A DNA stretch of 64,000 bases, taken from positions 7,715,501 to 7,779,500 of the forward strand of contig NZ_LT629775.1 in NCBI RefSeq assembly GCF_900105395.1, read 5' to 3'. The translations under genes were made by a program, and so were the position numbers. Under the pieces are notes generated by a model, which searched no databases, was not told the DNA's origin, and worked only from the letters and a program-made list of their open reading frames with translations. Shown here one piece after another: positions 38,791 to 46,994 of this stretch. The stretch comes from Streptomyces sp. TLI_053. Its GTDB lineage: Bacteria; Actinomycetota; Actinomycetes; Streptomycetales; Streptomycetaceae. Each line of letters opens with the position of its first letter. The stretch's first letter is position 1.

Positions 38791-39966
38791 CTACCGCCCC
38801 GGGAAGGTGGCGCGGGTGGTCTGGAGGGTGCGCAGGAGGCGGACGCCGGGGGCGTCGACGGAGCGGCGGGTGTTGGCGAGGACGATCACCCCGACCTGGC
38901 GCTCCGGGTCGAACGCGACGAACGAGCGGTAGCCGCCCGTGCCGCCGTTGTGCCATATCTGGAGGTGGCCGCCCTGGCGGTCGTGCAGGCGGTGGCCGAG
39001 CCAGCCGAGGTGCATCCAGGCGACCGGGTTGACCCGGTGCCGGACCTCCCGGGTGAGCGCGATCGCGGGCGCCAGCACCGTACTGGGCGCCGCCTCGCCG
39101 GACCGCTCGGACGCGGCCACCGACGTGGCGAGCGCCTCGCCGGACGCCTCGGGCGCCGCCGACACCGTCGTCCCGGCACCGGACGCCTCGGGCGCCGCCG
39201 CCAGCTGGGCCCGCAGCAGTACCGCCAGGTCGGCCGCCGTGGAGCGGAGGCCGCCCGCGCCGGCGAGGTCGGCGAGGTGCCAGGCCGGTACCGGCCGTCC
39301 GCGAGTGGTGTGGCCGGGGGCGAGGCGTGCCGTCTGCTCGGGGGAGGGCTCCAGGACGGTGTCCTTCAGACCGAGCGGTTCGCAGATCTCCCGCCGGACG
39401 AGCTCCCCGTAGCCGACGCCGGCCCGGTGGGCGAGGGCGAGGCCGAGCAGTCCGGCGCCGAGGTTGGAGTAGCGGAAGCTGCGGCCGGGGGCGGCCCGGA
39501 GCCTGGTCCGGCCGAGGCCGTTCAGCAGGGACTGCGCGGTGCAGTGGGCGTACGGGTCGGGCTTGTTGGGGCTGAGGAGGGAGGACAGCAGCATGCCGGA
39601 GGGCAGCCTCGGCAGGCCGGAGGTGTGGGTGGCGAGGTGGCGCAGGGCGAGCGGTTCCGGGCCCTTGGCGGGGACGGTGACGCCGGAGGGGAGGGCGTCG
39701 GCGAGTACCTCGGCGAGCGGGTCGTCGAGGGTGACGGTGCCCGCCAGCGTCAGCCGGGCGAGCGCGAGCGAGGTGAAGACCTTGGTCACCGAGCCGATCT
39801 CGAAGAGCGTGTCGGGGCCGGGGGGACCACCGGCGGCCCCGGGCCCGGTGCGTCCGGCGCCGCGGATCTCCACCGCGCCGCGGGCGAGACCGGCGACCAC
39901 CGCGCCGACCTGTTGGCCGGCGAGGCGGTCGGCGGTCTGCTGGACGAGGCTGCCAAGATCGTTCAT
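38791..39966 (-). CDS. serine beta-lactamase-like hydrolase (class C / DD-peptidase fold)
   Basis: A 391-residue serine hydrolase. The nucleophile is Ser59 in SVTK (SxxK), the YxN motif is YSN in FRYSNLGAGLLGLALA, and the third motif is HNGGTGG. Typical fold segments are HLATHTSGLPRLP and ICEPLGLKDTVLEPS. Between about residues 260 and 300 is an insert with repeats of AAPEASG, absent from usual members. No signal peptide is seen, so it is probably cytoplasmic and an esterase or peptidase rather than a resistance enzyme. Composite palindromes lie directly downstream. Confidence 0.88.
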   Translation of the reverse strand: MNDLGSLVQQTADRLAGQQVGAVVAGLARGAVEIRGAGRTGPGAAGGPPGPDTLFEIGSVTKVFTSLALARLTLAGTVTLDDPLAEVLADALPSGVTVPAKGPEPLALRHLATHTSGLPRLPSGMLLSSLLSPNKPDPYAHCTAQSLLNGLGRTRLRAAPGRSFRYSNLGAGLLGLALAHRAGVGYGELVRREICEPLGLKDTVLEPSPEQTARLAPGHTTRGRPVPAWHLADLAGAGGLRSTAADLAVLLRAQLAAAPEASGAGTTVSAAPEASGEALATSVAASERSGEAAPSTVLAPAIALTREVRHRVNPVAWMHLGWLGHRLHDRQGGHLQIWHNGGTGGYRSFVAFDPERQVGVIVLANTRRSVDAPGVRLLRTLQTTRATFPGR

Positions 39967-40072
39967 GAGTACGAGCCTAGGAGGGGCGGGACGGTGGTGG
40001 CGTCCACCGCGACGACGATTTCGGCACCCGCCGCTCGTCCGCGGGAGGTACGGCCGCCGTCCCGCCGCTCCG

Positions 40073-40990
40073 TCAGCAGCTCAGGTTGTTGCCGGGGACG
40101 GTGCCGAGCAGCTGGGTGAAGCGCTGGTAGGCGTTGATCCGGCTCTGCACCTGCGCGGGGTTGCCGCCGTTGCACTCCAGCGAGCCGTTGATGCTGCGGA
40201 TGGTCTCGCCGAAGCCCGCGCCGTTGACCATGGCGTTGTGGGGGGTCATGGTGCCGGGCCCGTTCTGGGTGTTCCAGTACCAGAGCGCGGTCTTCCAGGC
40301 CACGGCCGGGTCGGTCTGCACCAGGTTGGGGTTGCGCAGCAGGTCGATGCCGAGGGCGTCGCCGGCGGCCTTGTAGTTGAAGTTCCAGCTCAGCTGGATC
40401 GGCCCGCGCCCGTAGTAGGCGGCCTGTCCGGCCGGGCAGCCGTAGGGCTGGGAAGTGTCGCAGTAGTGCGGGTAGTTGGCGGTGTTCTGCTCCACCACGT
40501 AGACCAGTGCGCCGGTCTCGTGGTTGACGTTGGCGAGGAACGCCGCGGCTTCCTGCTTGCGGACGGTGTCGGTGCCGGTGGCGGCGAACGCGGGGTACGC
40601 GGAGAGGGCGTCGATCAGGCCCTGGTAGGTGTAGAAGGGGTTCCGGTTCGGGAACATCTGGTTGAACTGCGCCTGGCTGACCGGGAATCCGCCCGGGTTC
40701 ACGGTGCCCGTGGGGGTGGGCGTGCCGGTCGGGTTCGGGCCGGTGCCGCAGCCGCCCTGGTCGGACCAGACGCCCGAACCGCCGGTGCTGGGCGGCTCGT
40801 TCTGGGTCCACCACTTGGCGAGCCAGTTGTGGCCGTTGTACGAGACGGTGGCCCCGCCGGTGTAGACGGCGGAGGAGTTCCAGGGCGTCGCGCAGGCGGC
40901 GGCGCTGGCGTTGGCGGCGGGCAGCAGCAGGATCACCGCGAGCGCCGTGAGAACGGCGGAGAGCAGTGCGAGCAGGCGTTTCGTGGACAC
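40073..40990 (-). CDS. secreted GH19 chitinase with chitin-binding domain
   Basis: A 305-residue exported enzyme. A signal peptide (to ASA, about residue 31) precedes a CBM5/12-type domain (residues 33-81: WNSSAVYTGGATVSYNGHNWLAKWWTQNEPP), a Pro/Thr linker and a GH19 catalytic domain (about 102-305). Catalytic Glu candidates are in NVNHETGAL and VVEQNTANY; AAYYGRGPIQLSWNFNY is the family signature. It cleaves internal beta-1,4 bonds of chitin by inversion. GTG start with AAGGGGTGATCAA upstream. The promoter has TTGACA and a DasR-type dre site, typical of streptomycete chitinases. Confidence 0.95.
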   Translation of the reverse strand: MSTKRLLALLSAVLTALAVILLLPAANASAAACATPWNSSAVYTGGATVSYNGHNWLAKWWTQNEPPSTGGSGVWSDQGGCGTGPNPTGTPTPTGTVNPGGFPVSQAQFNQMFPNRNPFYTYQGLIDALSAYPAFAATGTDTVRKQEAAAFLANVNHETGALVYVVEQNTANYPHYCDTSQPYGCPAGQAAYYGRGPIQLSWNFNYKAAGDALGIDLLRNPNLVQTDPAVAWKTALWYWNTQNGPGTMTPHNAMVNGAGFGETIRSINGSLECNGGNPAQVQSRINAYQRFTQLLGTVPGNNLSC

Positions 40991-41367
40991 TTGATCACCC
41001 CTTGTGCGGTGGGGGCCGCACGGTCGTGGAGGAAGGGACGTCGGGGCAGGGGAGCCGGGGCCCCGCGGTGGGGGCGCGTCGTGGGGGACGGGCCGACCGG
41101 GGTGCGGGCCGGGTGCGGGGCTGTTCCAGACTCAAGCGGAGTGGTCTATACCTGTCAAGGGGGTCGGGGCGAATCGCCCGGAACGCGGCCGGTGGTGCGC
41201 CGGGGAGACGAGGTCCGGCGGCCCGCGGGCGGCCGGGGCGGATCGGGTCGGCCGGGTCGTGGCGGGTCGTGGCGGTCGGGTCGTGACCGCGGCGCCGGCG
41301 ACGGCGGTGCCCGGCGGTGCCCGGCGGCCTGTCATGGCCCGGTCCCCGGGTCTGGGAGGATGTCCGG
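40991..41367. other. divergent regulatory region between chitinase and GntR genes
   Basis: This 377-bp stretch has no supported gene. It carries the chitinase promoter and dre site (41140-41158). The remainder (41170-41345) is G/C-rich low-complexity sequence with repeated GGTCGTGGCGG and GGCGGTGCCC; the GntR promoter could not be identified. Confidence 0.6.
41140..41158 (-). promoter_or_regulatory. DasR-type dre site and -35 of the chitinase promoter
   Basis: AGTGGTCTATACCTGT (41140-41155) matches the dre consensus ACTGGTCTAGACCAGT at 12-13 positions. It overlaps TTGACA (41158-41153 on the minus strand), a consensus -35, with a weak TTGAGT 17 bp further. Streptomyces chitinase promoters have this arrangement and are controlled by DasR through GlcN-6-P. 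The site is seen; control is inferred. Confidence 0.75.
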
Positions 41368-42141
41368 GTGGATCAGACCCCCGACGCCGACGCCAGGTCG
41401 GGCCCCGGCGCCCCGATCAGGTCGGGCATCCCGGAACACGGCCGGGTGCCCAAGTACTACGCCGTCAAGGGCCAGCTGGAGGCGCTGCTGGACGAGCTCG
41501 GCGAGGGGGGCGTGCTGCCGACCGAGCGTGAGCTCGCCGCCCGCTTCGAGGTGGCCCGGGAGACCCTCCGGCAGGCCCTGCGCGAACTGCTGATCCAGGG
41601 CCGGGTCCGGCGGCGGGGCCGCAGCACGGTGGTGGCCGGCCCCAAGCTGGAGCAGCCGCTCTCGCTGGCCAGCTACACCGAGGGCGTGCGGCGCCAGGGC
41701 CGGGTGCCCGGCCGGACCCTGATCGGGCTCGAACGAATCGGCGCGGACCCCCAGTTGGCCGGGCAGCTGCGGATGGACCCCGGGGATCCGGTCTGGCACC
41801 TGGAGCGCGTGCTGCTCGCGGATGGTGAACGGGTGGGTCTGGAGAGCACCTATCTGGCGGTCGGGCGGGTGCCGGGGCTGGAGGAGGAGTTCGACCCCGG
41901 GTCCTCGCTGTACGCGTACCTCGGCGAGAAGGTGGGCATCTCCCTGGGCGCCGCGGACGAGCGGATCGAGACGGTGCTGGCGACCCCGCGCGAGGCGCTG
42001 CTGATCGGCACCCCGCCCGCGCTCCCGATGCTGCTGCTGCACCGTCTGACCAGGGACTCCGCCGACCGGCCGGTGGAGCGGGTCCGCTCGCTCTACCGGG
42101 GCGACCGCTTCAGCTTCACCACCCGGCTCGAGGCGGACTGA
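41368..42141 (+). CDS. GntR/HutC-family regulator, DasR-like
   Basis: A 257-residue regulator with an N-terminal winged helix (residues about 30-95: VPKYYAVKGQLEALL, LPTERELAARFEVARETLRQALRELLIQGRVRRRGRSTVVAGPK) and a C-terminal UTRA effector domain (about 105-250: LSLASYTEGVRRQGRVPGRTLI, VWHLERVLLADGERVGLESTYLAV, RVRSLYRGDRFSF). Start RVPKYY, SYTE and RSxYRGDR are shared with DasR, which senses glucosamine-6-phosphate, but overall sequence differs, so it is a paralogue. GGGAGGA lies 7 nt before the GTG at 41368. It is divergent from a chitinase with a dre site and followed by a gene with another dre-like site. Confidence 0.88.
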   Translation: MDQTPDADARSGPGAPIRSGIPEHGRVPKYYAVKGQLEALLDELGEGGVLPTERELAARFEVARETLRQALRELLIQGRVRRRGRSTVVAGPKLEQPLSLASYTEGVRRQGRVPGRTLIGLERIGADPQLAGQLRMDPGDPVWHLERVLLADGERVGLESTYLAVGRVPGLEEEFDPGSSLYAYLGEKVGISLGAADERIETVLATPREALLIGTPPALPMLLLHRLTRDSADRPVERVRSLYRGDRFSFTTRLEAD

Positions 42142-42188
42142 CCTTCCCCCGATCCCCTCCGCGGGTCGGGTTTGATCACAGAAAGATA

Positions 42189-42204
42189 ACGGGTCTGGAC
42201 CGAA
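42189..42204. promoter_or_regulatory. second dre-like site, upstream of the phosphodiesterase gene
   Basis: ACGGGTCTGGACCGAA differs from the dre core GGTCTAGACC at one base. It lies 112 bp before the phosphodiesterase GTG and 48 bp after the DasR-like regulator stop, so it may couple this gene to the same control as the chitinase. Confidence 0.5.
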
Positions 42205-42315
42205 TTCGGGCGTTGTTCACACCCGGGTCGGAAACCCGGCGACCTCCGGCCATCCGCTGCTCCGACCGTAGTCACCGCCCCGCTCCGCGCCATGACGACG
42301 CATCAGGAGGACGAC

Positions 42316-43920
42316 GTGAACCGCCGGATCCCCGCCGCACAGCAGACCCACGCCACCCCGCAGAGCCCCACCGCCCCCGGCCTGTCGCGCCGAGGCATGC
42401 TCCTCGGCGCCGCCGCGGCCCTCGCCGCCGGCCCGCTGGCCGCCACCGCCGCCCGCGCGGCCACGGCCGCCACCGCCGCCCCCGCGACCGCCCCCGCGAC
42501 GGCCACCGGCCCCGCGACCGCTGCCGCCGCCCGCACCCCCAAGGTCCTGGTCATCGGCCTGGACGGCACCATGGTCACCCGCGTCAAGGACTCCGGCGCC
42601 CCGAACCTCGCCGCCCTGATGGCCGGCGGCCTCACCGCCGCGAGCAGCCTCTACACCGCCCCGATGGCCGGCACCTCTTCCGGCCCCGGCTGGTCCACCA
42701 TCGCCACCGGCGTCTGGCCGGACAAGCACAACGTCCGCGACAACGACTTCACCGCCCCCGCCTTCGCCGCCTACCCGGACTTCCTGACCCGGGTCGAGAC
42801 GGCGAACCCCGCGCTCTCCACCTACGTGGTCGCGTCCTGGGCGCCGATCGCCGACACCATCTACTCCGGCCGGGTCGACACCCGCGTCGCCACCCCGTCC
42901 GCCGAGTACGACACCGGCACCACCGCCCGCGCCGTCGCCCGGCTGCGCGACGGCAACCCCGACGCGGTCTTCGTCCAGCTCGACAACGTCGACCACGCCG
43001 GCCACAGCAGCGGCTCCGCCAGCAAGGCCTACCTGGACGCGATCCGGGGCGTGGACGCCCAGGTCGGCCAGATCCTCACCGCCGTCCGCGGCCGGGCCGG
43101 ATACGCCCAGGAGGACTGGCTGGTGATGATCACCGCCGACCACGGCCACACCCCCACCGGCGGCCACGGCGGCTCCACCTGGGAGGAGCGGCAGACCTTC
43201 GTGATCGCCAACGGCTCGGCGTTCCCGGCCGGTTCGGTCCGCCACGACGTGCGGATGGTCGACATCGCGCCCACCGCCCTGGCCCACCTCGGCATCGCCA
43301 CCGACCCCGCCTGGGGCCTCGACGGCACCCCGATCCCGGCCCTGGTCCCGGACGACTTCGACGCGCTGCGCCCGCAGCTCACCGGCCGGGTCGACGAGAC
43401 CGGCATCGCCGCCGGCGTCCTCGGCTTCACCCGCACCGCGCCGGCCGGCTGGTCCGTCGACAACTCGGCGATGGGCACCGGCGGCGTCACCGAGTGGCGC
43501 GGCTGGTCGTTCACCACCGACGAGTTCTGGACCAAGGCCCAGCGGGACCAGAACCGCGAGCTCAACGTCCGCTCCCGCAACGTCTTCGCCGTCGCCGACT
43601 CCGACGAGTGGGCCGACAAGACCTTCCAGGGGAACTACGACTCCACCCTGGTCAGCCCCGAGTACCCGGTGGCGGGCCGGAGCAGTGTCCCGGTCACCTT
43701 CAACACCTTCTACCGGCCGGAGGGCGTCCAGACCGCCCGGGTGCTCGCGGTCTGGGACGGCGGCACGCCGGTCGAGGTGAAGAGCTTCACCGCCGACACC
43801 AACGGGCGTCAGCGGCTGGACCTTGCCGTCCCGGCGGGCGTCGGCCGGCTGCGGCTGCGCTTCCGGTACACCGGCAGCAACAACTGGTACTGGGTCGTGG
43901 ACGGGGTCCGGGTCGGCTGA
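42316..43920 (+). CDS. Tat-exported alkaline-phosphatase-superfamily phosphodiesterase
   Basis: A 534-residue exported metalloenzyme. The N-terminus has a twin-arginine signal (SRRGMLLGAAAALAAGPLAATAARA). The catalytic domain has VLVIGLDGTMVTRVKDSGAPNLAAL, the nucleophile region TSSGPGWSTIATGVWPDKHNV, DNVDHAGH and TADHGHTPTGGHGG, the metal-site pattern of nucleotide pyrophosphatase/phosphodiesterases. Ser/Thr in TSSGPG is the probable nucleophile. Residues about 360-534 form a separate beta-rich domain. The GTG at 42316 is chosen because AGGAGG lies 7 nt upstream; an ATG at 42292 lacks one. The substrate is a phosphodiester, unidentified. Confidence 0.88.
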   Translation: MNRRIPAAQQTHATPQSPTAPGLSRRGMLLGAAAALAAGPLAATAARAATAATAAPATAPATATGPATAAAARTPKVLVIGLDGTMVTRVKDSGAPNLAALMAGGLTAASSLYTAPMAGTSSGPGWSTIATGVWPDKHNVRDNDFTAPAFAAYPDFLTRVETANPALSTYVVASWAPIADTIYSGRVDTRVATPSAEYDTGTTARAVARLRDGNPDAVFVQLDNVDHAGHSSGSASKAYLDAIRGVDAQVGQILTAVRGRAGYAQEDWLVMITADHGHTPTGGHGGSTWEERQTFVIANGSAFPAGSVRHDVRMVDIAPTALAHLGIATDPAWGLDGTPIPALVPDDFDALRPQLTGRVDETGIAAGVLGFTRTAPAGWSVDNSAMGTGGVTEWRGWSFTTDEFWTKAQRDQNRELNVRSRNVFAVADSDEWADKTFQGNYDSTLVSPEYPVAGRSSVPVTFNTFYRPEGVQTARVLAVWDGGTPVEVKSFTADTNGRQRLDLAVPAGVGRLRLRFRYTGSNNWYWVVDGVRVG

Positions 43921-43984
43921 GCCCGGACTGCCCGCGGGCCGGTCCGGCGCCGCGCGGGCGCGATCCGGGCGGCCCGGCCGGGGT

Positions 43985-44398
43985 TCAGGGGGCGAGCGCG
44001 GCCCGCAGCCGTTCGGCGACCAGTGCCGCGTCCGCCTCGTCGGAGTACGCCCGGCGCGGCCAGAAGAAGCCGCGCAGCCCGTCCTTCGGGTTGCGCGGCA
44101 CCACGTGGACGTGCAGGTGCGGCACCGACTGGCTGACCCGGTTGTTCGCCGCGACGAAGCTCCCCGCCGCCCCGAGCGCGGTTTCGACCGCCGCGGCCAC
44201 CCGCTGCACCCGCAGGAAGAACGGGCCCACCGCCGACGGGGGCAGGTCCGTGAGGGTGCGGCGGTGGTCGCGGGGGACGACCAGCACATGGCCGGGGAAG
44301 AGCGGCCGACGGTCCAGGAAGGCGACCGCCACCTCGTCGTCCAGCACCCGGTGCGCGGGCTCCGTGCCGGCGACCACCGCGCAGAAGACGCAGTCCAT
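43985..44398 (-). CDS. HIT-family hydrolase
   Basis: A 137-residue histidine-triad nucleotide hydrolase. The triad is HLHVHVV (H-x-H-x-H-x-x) in QSVPHLHVHVVPRNPKDGL; MDCVFCAVVAG at the N-terminus and GHVLVVPRDHRRTLTDLP are standard. The first Cys pair (C3, C6) can bind zinc in HinT-type proteins. The enzyme hydrolyses AMP-linked amides or dinucleotides. The in-frame ATG at 44398 was chosen because MDCVFC is the conserved start. It converges with the phosphodiesterase gene. Confidence 0.92.
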   Translation of the reverse strand: MDCVFCAVVAGTEPAHRVLDDEVAVAFLDRRPLFPGHVLVVPRDHRRTLTDLPPSAVGPFFLRVQRVAAAVETALGAAGSFVAANNRVSQSVPHLHVHVVPRNPKDGLRGFFWPRRAYSDEADAALVAERLRAALAP

Positions 44399-44547
44399 CC
44401 GTCCATTCAACCGGCCCCGGGCCGCCCCGGCACCCGCTCCCGCCCGGGTCACCCGTCCGGACCCCGAGCGGGTGCGGGCCCGCGGTGGCCGGGCGCACCG
44501 TGCAGGTGGGGCGCGCGGCGCGTCCCGTCGACGAGGAGGTGGCCCGG

Positions 44548-44745
44548 ATGGCGGGCAAGTTCGAGGTGTACGAGGACGCCGGCGGCAAGTACCGGTTCCG
44601 GCTCAAGGCGGGCAACGGCGAGATCGTCGCCACCGGCCAGGGTTACGCGAGCAAGGACGCCGCCCACAAGGGCGTCGAGGCCGTCCAGCGGGCGGCGAGC
44701 GGGGCGAGCGTGGTGGACGTCGCCAAGTCCGGGGCCGCGGCCTGA
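44548..44745 (+). CDS. YegP-like (DUF1508) small protein
   Basis: A 65-residue protein with one DUF1508 unit: KFEVYEDAGGKYRFRLKAGNGEIVATGQGYASKDAAHKGVEAVQ. E. coli YegP has two such units; this has one, as in many actinobacterial forms. GAGGAGG lies 8 nt before the ATG. The function is unknown. An ATG or GTG further upstream would extend it into Ala/Arg-rich sequence without support. Confidence 0.88.
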   Translation: MAGKFEVYEDAGGKYRFRLKAGNGEIVATGQGYASKDAAHKGVEAVQRAASGASVVDVAKSGAAA

Positions 44746-44905
44746 TCCCGGCGGTCCGTGCGGGGCCGGCCCGGGGCGACACGAGTGCCCCGGCCGGCCC
44801 CGCACCGCCGTTCTGGCCCGGCACCGCCGTTCCGGCTCTGTGCCGACCGCCGCCTCTGCCTCCGCATCCTCCGACCGCGAGCCGGCTCCCGGTGAACCCC
44901 CGCCG

Positions 44906-45601
44906 CTACTCGTAGCGGTACAGCAGAGCCTCCCGCTCGGTCTGCTCGATCGCCTCGAGGGTCAGCGACGGGTCCGCCAGGTGCGAGAGCGTGACCTGCG
45001 CCGAACTCGGCTGGGCGTCCTTGCCGAGCCAGTTCTCCGGTTTCCACGCCGAGGCGCGCAGGAACGCCTTCGGGCAGTGCGCGAACACCTCCTCGACCGC
45101 GACCACGATCGCGCTGCGCGGCGGCTTGCCGACCGCCGTCAACTGCTCCAGCAGCCGGGGGTCGGTGGAGACGCAGGCCCGCCCGTTGACGCGCAGGGTG
45201 GTGTCCCGGCCGGGCACGACGAACAGCAGCCCGATCCGGCCGGTCTCGACGATGTTGTGGAGGGTGTCCAGCCGCTTGTTGCCGGTCGCGTCCGGGATCG
45301 CCAGGGTGAACTCGTCGAGCACCGACACGAGTCCGGCCGGGCCGCCGCGCGGGGACACGTCGCAGCGCCCCTCGGCGTCCGCGCTGGCCAGGAGGACCAG
45401 CGAGGAGCAGGCGATCAGCTGCCGGGCGACCTCGTGGATGCGGTCCACCTGCTTGCGGCGGGCGTGGTCCCCGGGCTGCTCGTAGACCTCCCGCAGCACG
45501 GCCGGGTCGCGGACCGAGGCGGCGGCGAGTGCCTCGAACAGGCCGGTGGGCCGATCCGGCCCGGGGGTTGACGGAACGACGGTCTCCGGTGTGCTGGTCA
45601 T
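44906..45601 (-). CDS. PPOX-class FMN-dependent flavoprotein (MSMEG_1061 type)
   Basis: A 231-residue pyridoxamine-5'-phosphate-oxidase-fold protein. QLIACSSLVLLASADAEGRCDVSPRGGPAG is the FMN-binding N-terminal strand region, NKRLDTLHNIVETGRIGLLFVVPGRDTTLRVNGRACV the conserved barrel, and AIVVAVEEVFAHCPKAFLRASAWKPENWLG the C-terminal block. The layout is that of the MSMEG_1061/MSMEG_6760-type FMN proteins of actinobacteria, which act on unknown substrates, some reducing deazaflavin or aromatic compounds. It is monocistronic. Confidence 0.88.
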   Translation of the reverse strand: MTSTPETVVPSTPGPDRPTGLFEALAAASVRDPAVLREVYEQPGDHARRKQVDRIHEVARQLIACSSLVLLASADAEGRCDVSPRGGPAGLVSVLDEFTLAIPDATGNKRLDTLHNIVETGRIGLLFVVPGRDTTLRVNGRACVSTDPRLLEQLTAVGKPPRSAIVVAVEEVFAHCPKAFLRASAWKPENWLGKDAQPSSAQVTLSHLADPSLTLEAIEQTEREALLYRYE

Positions 45602-45720
45602 ACCGATGAAGGTAGCCGTGGCCGAGTCCGAGCGGCCGTCCGCCGCCCGGAAATCCTGCCCGAACCCCTCGCAACTAGCGATTTCGCGTCGATAATGGGG
45701 CCAGGACGCTTTCGGGGCAG

Positions 45721-46035
45721 GTGGTCGCGGTGATCATCAGAATCTGGGCCGGCCAGGTCATGGCCGGGCACATCGAGGAGTTCTGCGAGGTGCTGACCAG
45801 CAGGGTGCTGCCACAACTCGGGCGCACCGACGGCTGTCTCGGCGGCGAGCTGCTGCGCTCCGTCACCGAGGGCGGGCACCGGGTGCTCGTGGTCAGCCGG
45901 TGGCGCGACGAGGCGGCACTGCTCGGCTACGCGGGGCCGATGTGGCGGATCCGGCCGGTCTGGTCGGAGGGCGAACTCCGGTACCTGGCCCACCCGCCGG
46001 AGGTCACCCACTTCACGCCGGTCCCCGCATCCTGA
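45721..46035 (+). CDS. ABM-like small protein
   Basis: A 104-residue protein with ferredoxin-like layout: IIRIWAGQVMAGHIEEFCEVLTSRVLPQLGRTDGCLGGELLRSV followed by HRVLVVSRWRDEAALLGYAG. This looks like an antibiotic biosynthesis monooxygenase-type or related dimeric alpha+beta barrel protein. GTG 45721 and GTG 45730 are both possible starts; neither has a strong ribosome-binding site. The substrate is unknown. It ends 89 bp before the degenerate repeat array. Confidence 0.65.
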   Translation: MVAVIIRIWAGQVMAGHIEEFCEVLTSRVLPQLGRTDGCLGGELLRSVTEGGHRVLVVSRWRDEAALLGYAGPMWRIRPVWSEGELRYLAHPPEVTHFTPVPAS

Positions 46036-46123
46036 CCCGGTCTGCTCCGCCGAATTCCACCGTCGGGCCTCCGTCGAGCCGCCGTCGAGCCCCGCCGCCC
46101 GGCCGGGTTCGGCGGCCGGGCAA

Positions 46124-46320
46124 TTGGGCGGCCGAACAACAGCTATTGGTCAAGTGACCAACTATGCAGTTGGGCAACTGCCCAATGGGGTGATCGGCCA
46201 GTTGGGCAGCCGACCAAGAGTGTAGTTGGGCGGCCGCACAACAGGATGGCCGATTAATTGGGTAGGAGGCCAATAAGGTGCTTGGGCAAGCGGCCAACCG
46301 GCAATTGGCCAGCTGTACAG
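46124..46320. repeat. array of eight degenerate 16-bp inverted repeats
   Basis: Consensus TTGGGCARCYGNCCAA, an imperfect palindrome, occurs at 46124, 46146, 46170, 46202, 46226, 46258, 46282 and 46305, that is with steps of 22, 24, 32, 24, 32, 24 and 23 bp, nearly multiples of 8. Unit 46146-46161 (TTGGTCAAGTGACCAA) is the most symmetric, unit 46305 the weakest. Composition is clearly lower in GC than either side. It lies between the convergent ends of the ABM-like and SCO4226-like genes, so it is not a promoter element. Confidence 0.8.
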
Positions 46321-46328
46321 CCGAGCGG

Positions 46329-46577
46329 TCAGACGATCAGCGGAACGGGGTGCACCTCGGCCGCCGGATGCCCGGTGCGCTCGTGGATCCGCTGCACGGC
46401 CTCCTTCGACGGAGCCTCGGACAGGCAGTAGACGTGGCCCGACTCCGGATCGGCCCAGGCCTGCTCGAAGGTCACGCCCTCCTCGGCCTGGATCGCCAGG
46501 TCCGCCTGGTGAGCCATTCGCAACTGCTCCTCGGTGATGCCGGCCATCCCGTGGTGGACGTCCATGAACTTGGCCAT
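46329..46577 (-). CDS. SCO4226-like nickel-binding DUF4242 protein
   Basis: An 82-residue protein: AKFMDVHHGMAGITEEQLRMAHQADLAIQAEEGVTFEQAWADPESGHVYCLSEAPSKEAVQRIHERTGHPAAEVHPVPL. The F-M-D-V-H start, DPESGxVxCLSxAPSKEAV and the RTGHPAAEV end match the SCO4226 family (DUF4242), a ferredoxin-like dimer shown to bind nickel in S. coelicolor. GGGAGG lies upstream of the ATG. The cellular role is unknown. No Nur box is visible in its short upstream region. Confidence 0.87.
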   Translation of the reverse strand: MAKFMDVHHGMAGITEEQLRMAHQADLAIQAEEGVTFEQAWADPESGHVYCLSEAPSKEAVQRIHERTGHPAAEVHPVPLIV

Positions 46578-46994
46578 AGCTCCCGCACCTCCCGCGGTCG
46601 CCCGCGACGGCGGGTGTCGCCGCCCCGGTACCACCAGCCTGCGCCCGACGCACCCCGGGCCGCCACCGGACACCCGGTCGACGCCGCGGCATGCGCCAGC
46701 CGATGCCCCGGTGCTCGCGGGACGACGTCCCGGACGACGCCCCGAGGCGCCCCCGCCGGACAGTTCCGGACTCCCGTGGCCAGGTCGTCGAATGCGCCAC
46801 CGACAACCCCGCTCCACCCCGACCACCCCCGCAGCGCCCCACCCCGCCCCGCCCGACGGCGACGGCGACAGCGGCGCTCCGGCAACCCCGTGCCGCCATT
46901 CCCCGGGGCCGAGTGAAAGAGGCCACAGTGGACACCTCTCCCTTGCTCCGCGCGGATCATGGCAGAATGACGGCAGAAGTAGCAGTGACGTTCA
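46578..46994. other. intergenic region upstream of the FMN riboswitch
   Basis: These 417 bp hold no supported gene. A candidate riboflavin promoter is CTTGCT/TTGCTC near 46943 with CAGAAT near 46963, but the spacing is too short to be convincing. The rest is arginine/proline-biased translation noise. Confidence 0.5.

Noticed and set aside
34350..39032. Long plus-strand frame of about 1560 codons opposite the SpoIIE gene
   Set aside because: It is an antisense shadow of the PAS-GAF-SpoIIE gene and continues through the palindromes; no domain is visible.
46013..46297. Small minus-strand frame across the repeat array
   Set aside because: The peptide simply translates the degenerate repeat (repeated AAQL/QLPN segments) and has no ribosome-binding site or homology I recognise.
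46124..46320. CRISPR array
   Set aside because: Units are 16-bp imperfect dyads with 6-16 bp gaps that keep the same 8-bp phase; there are no unique 30-40 bp spacers and no cas genes.
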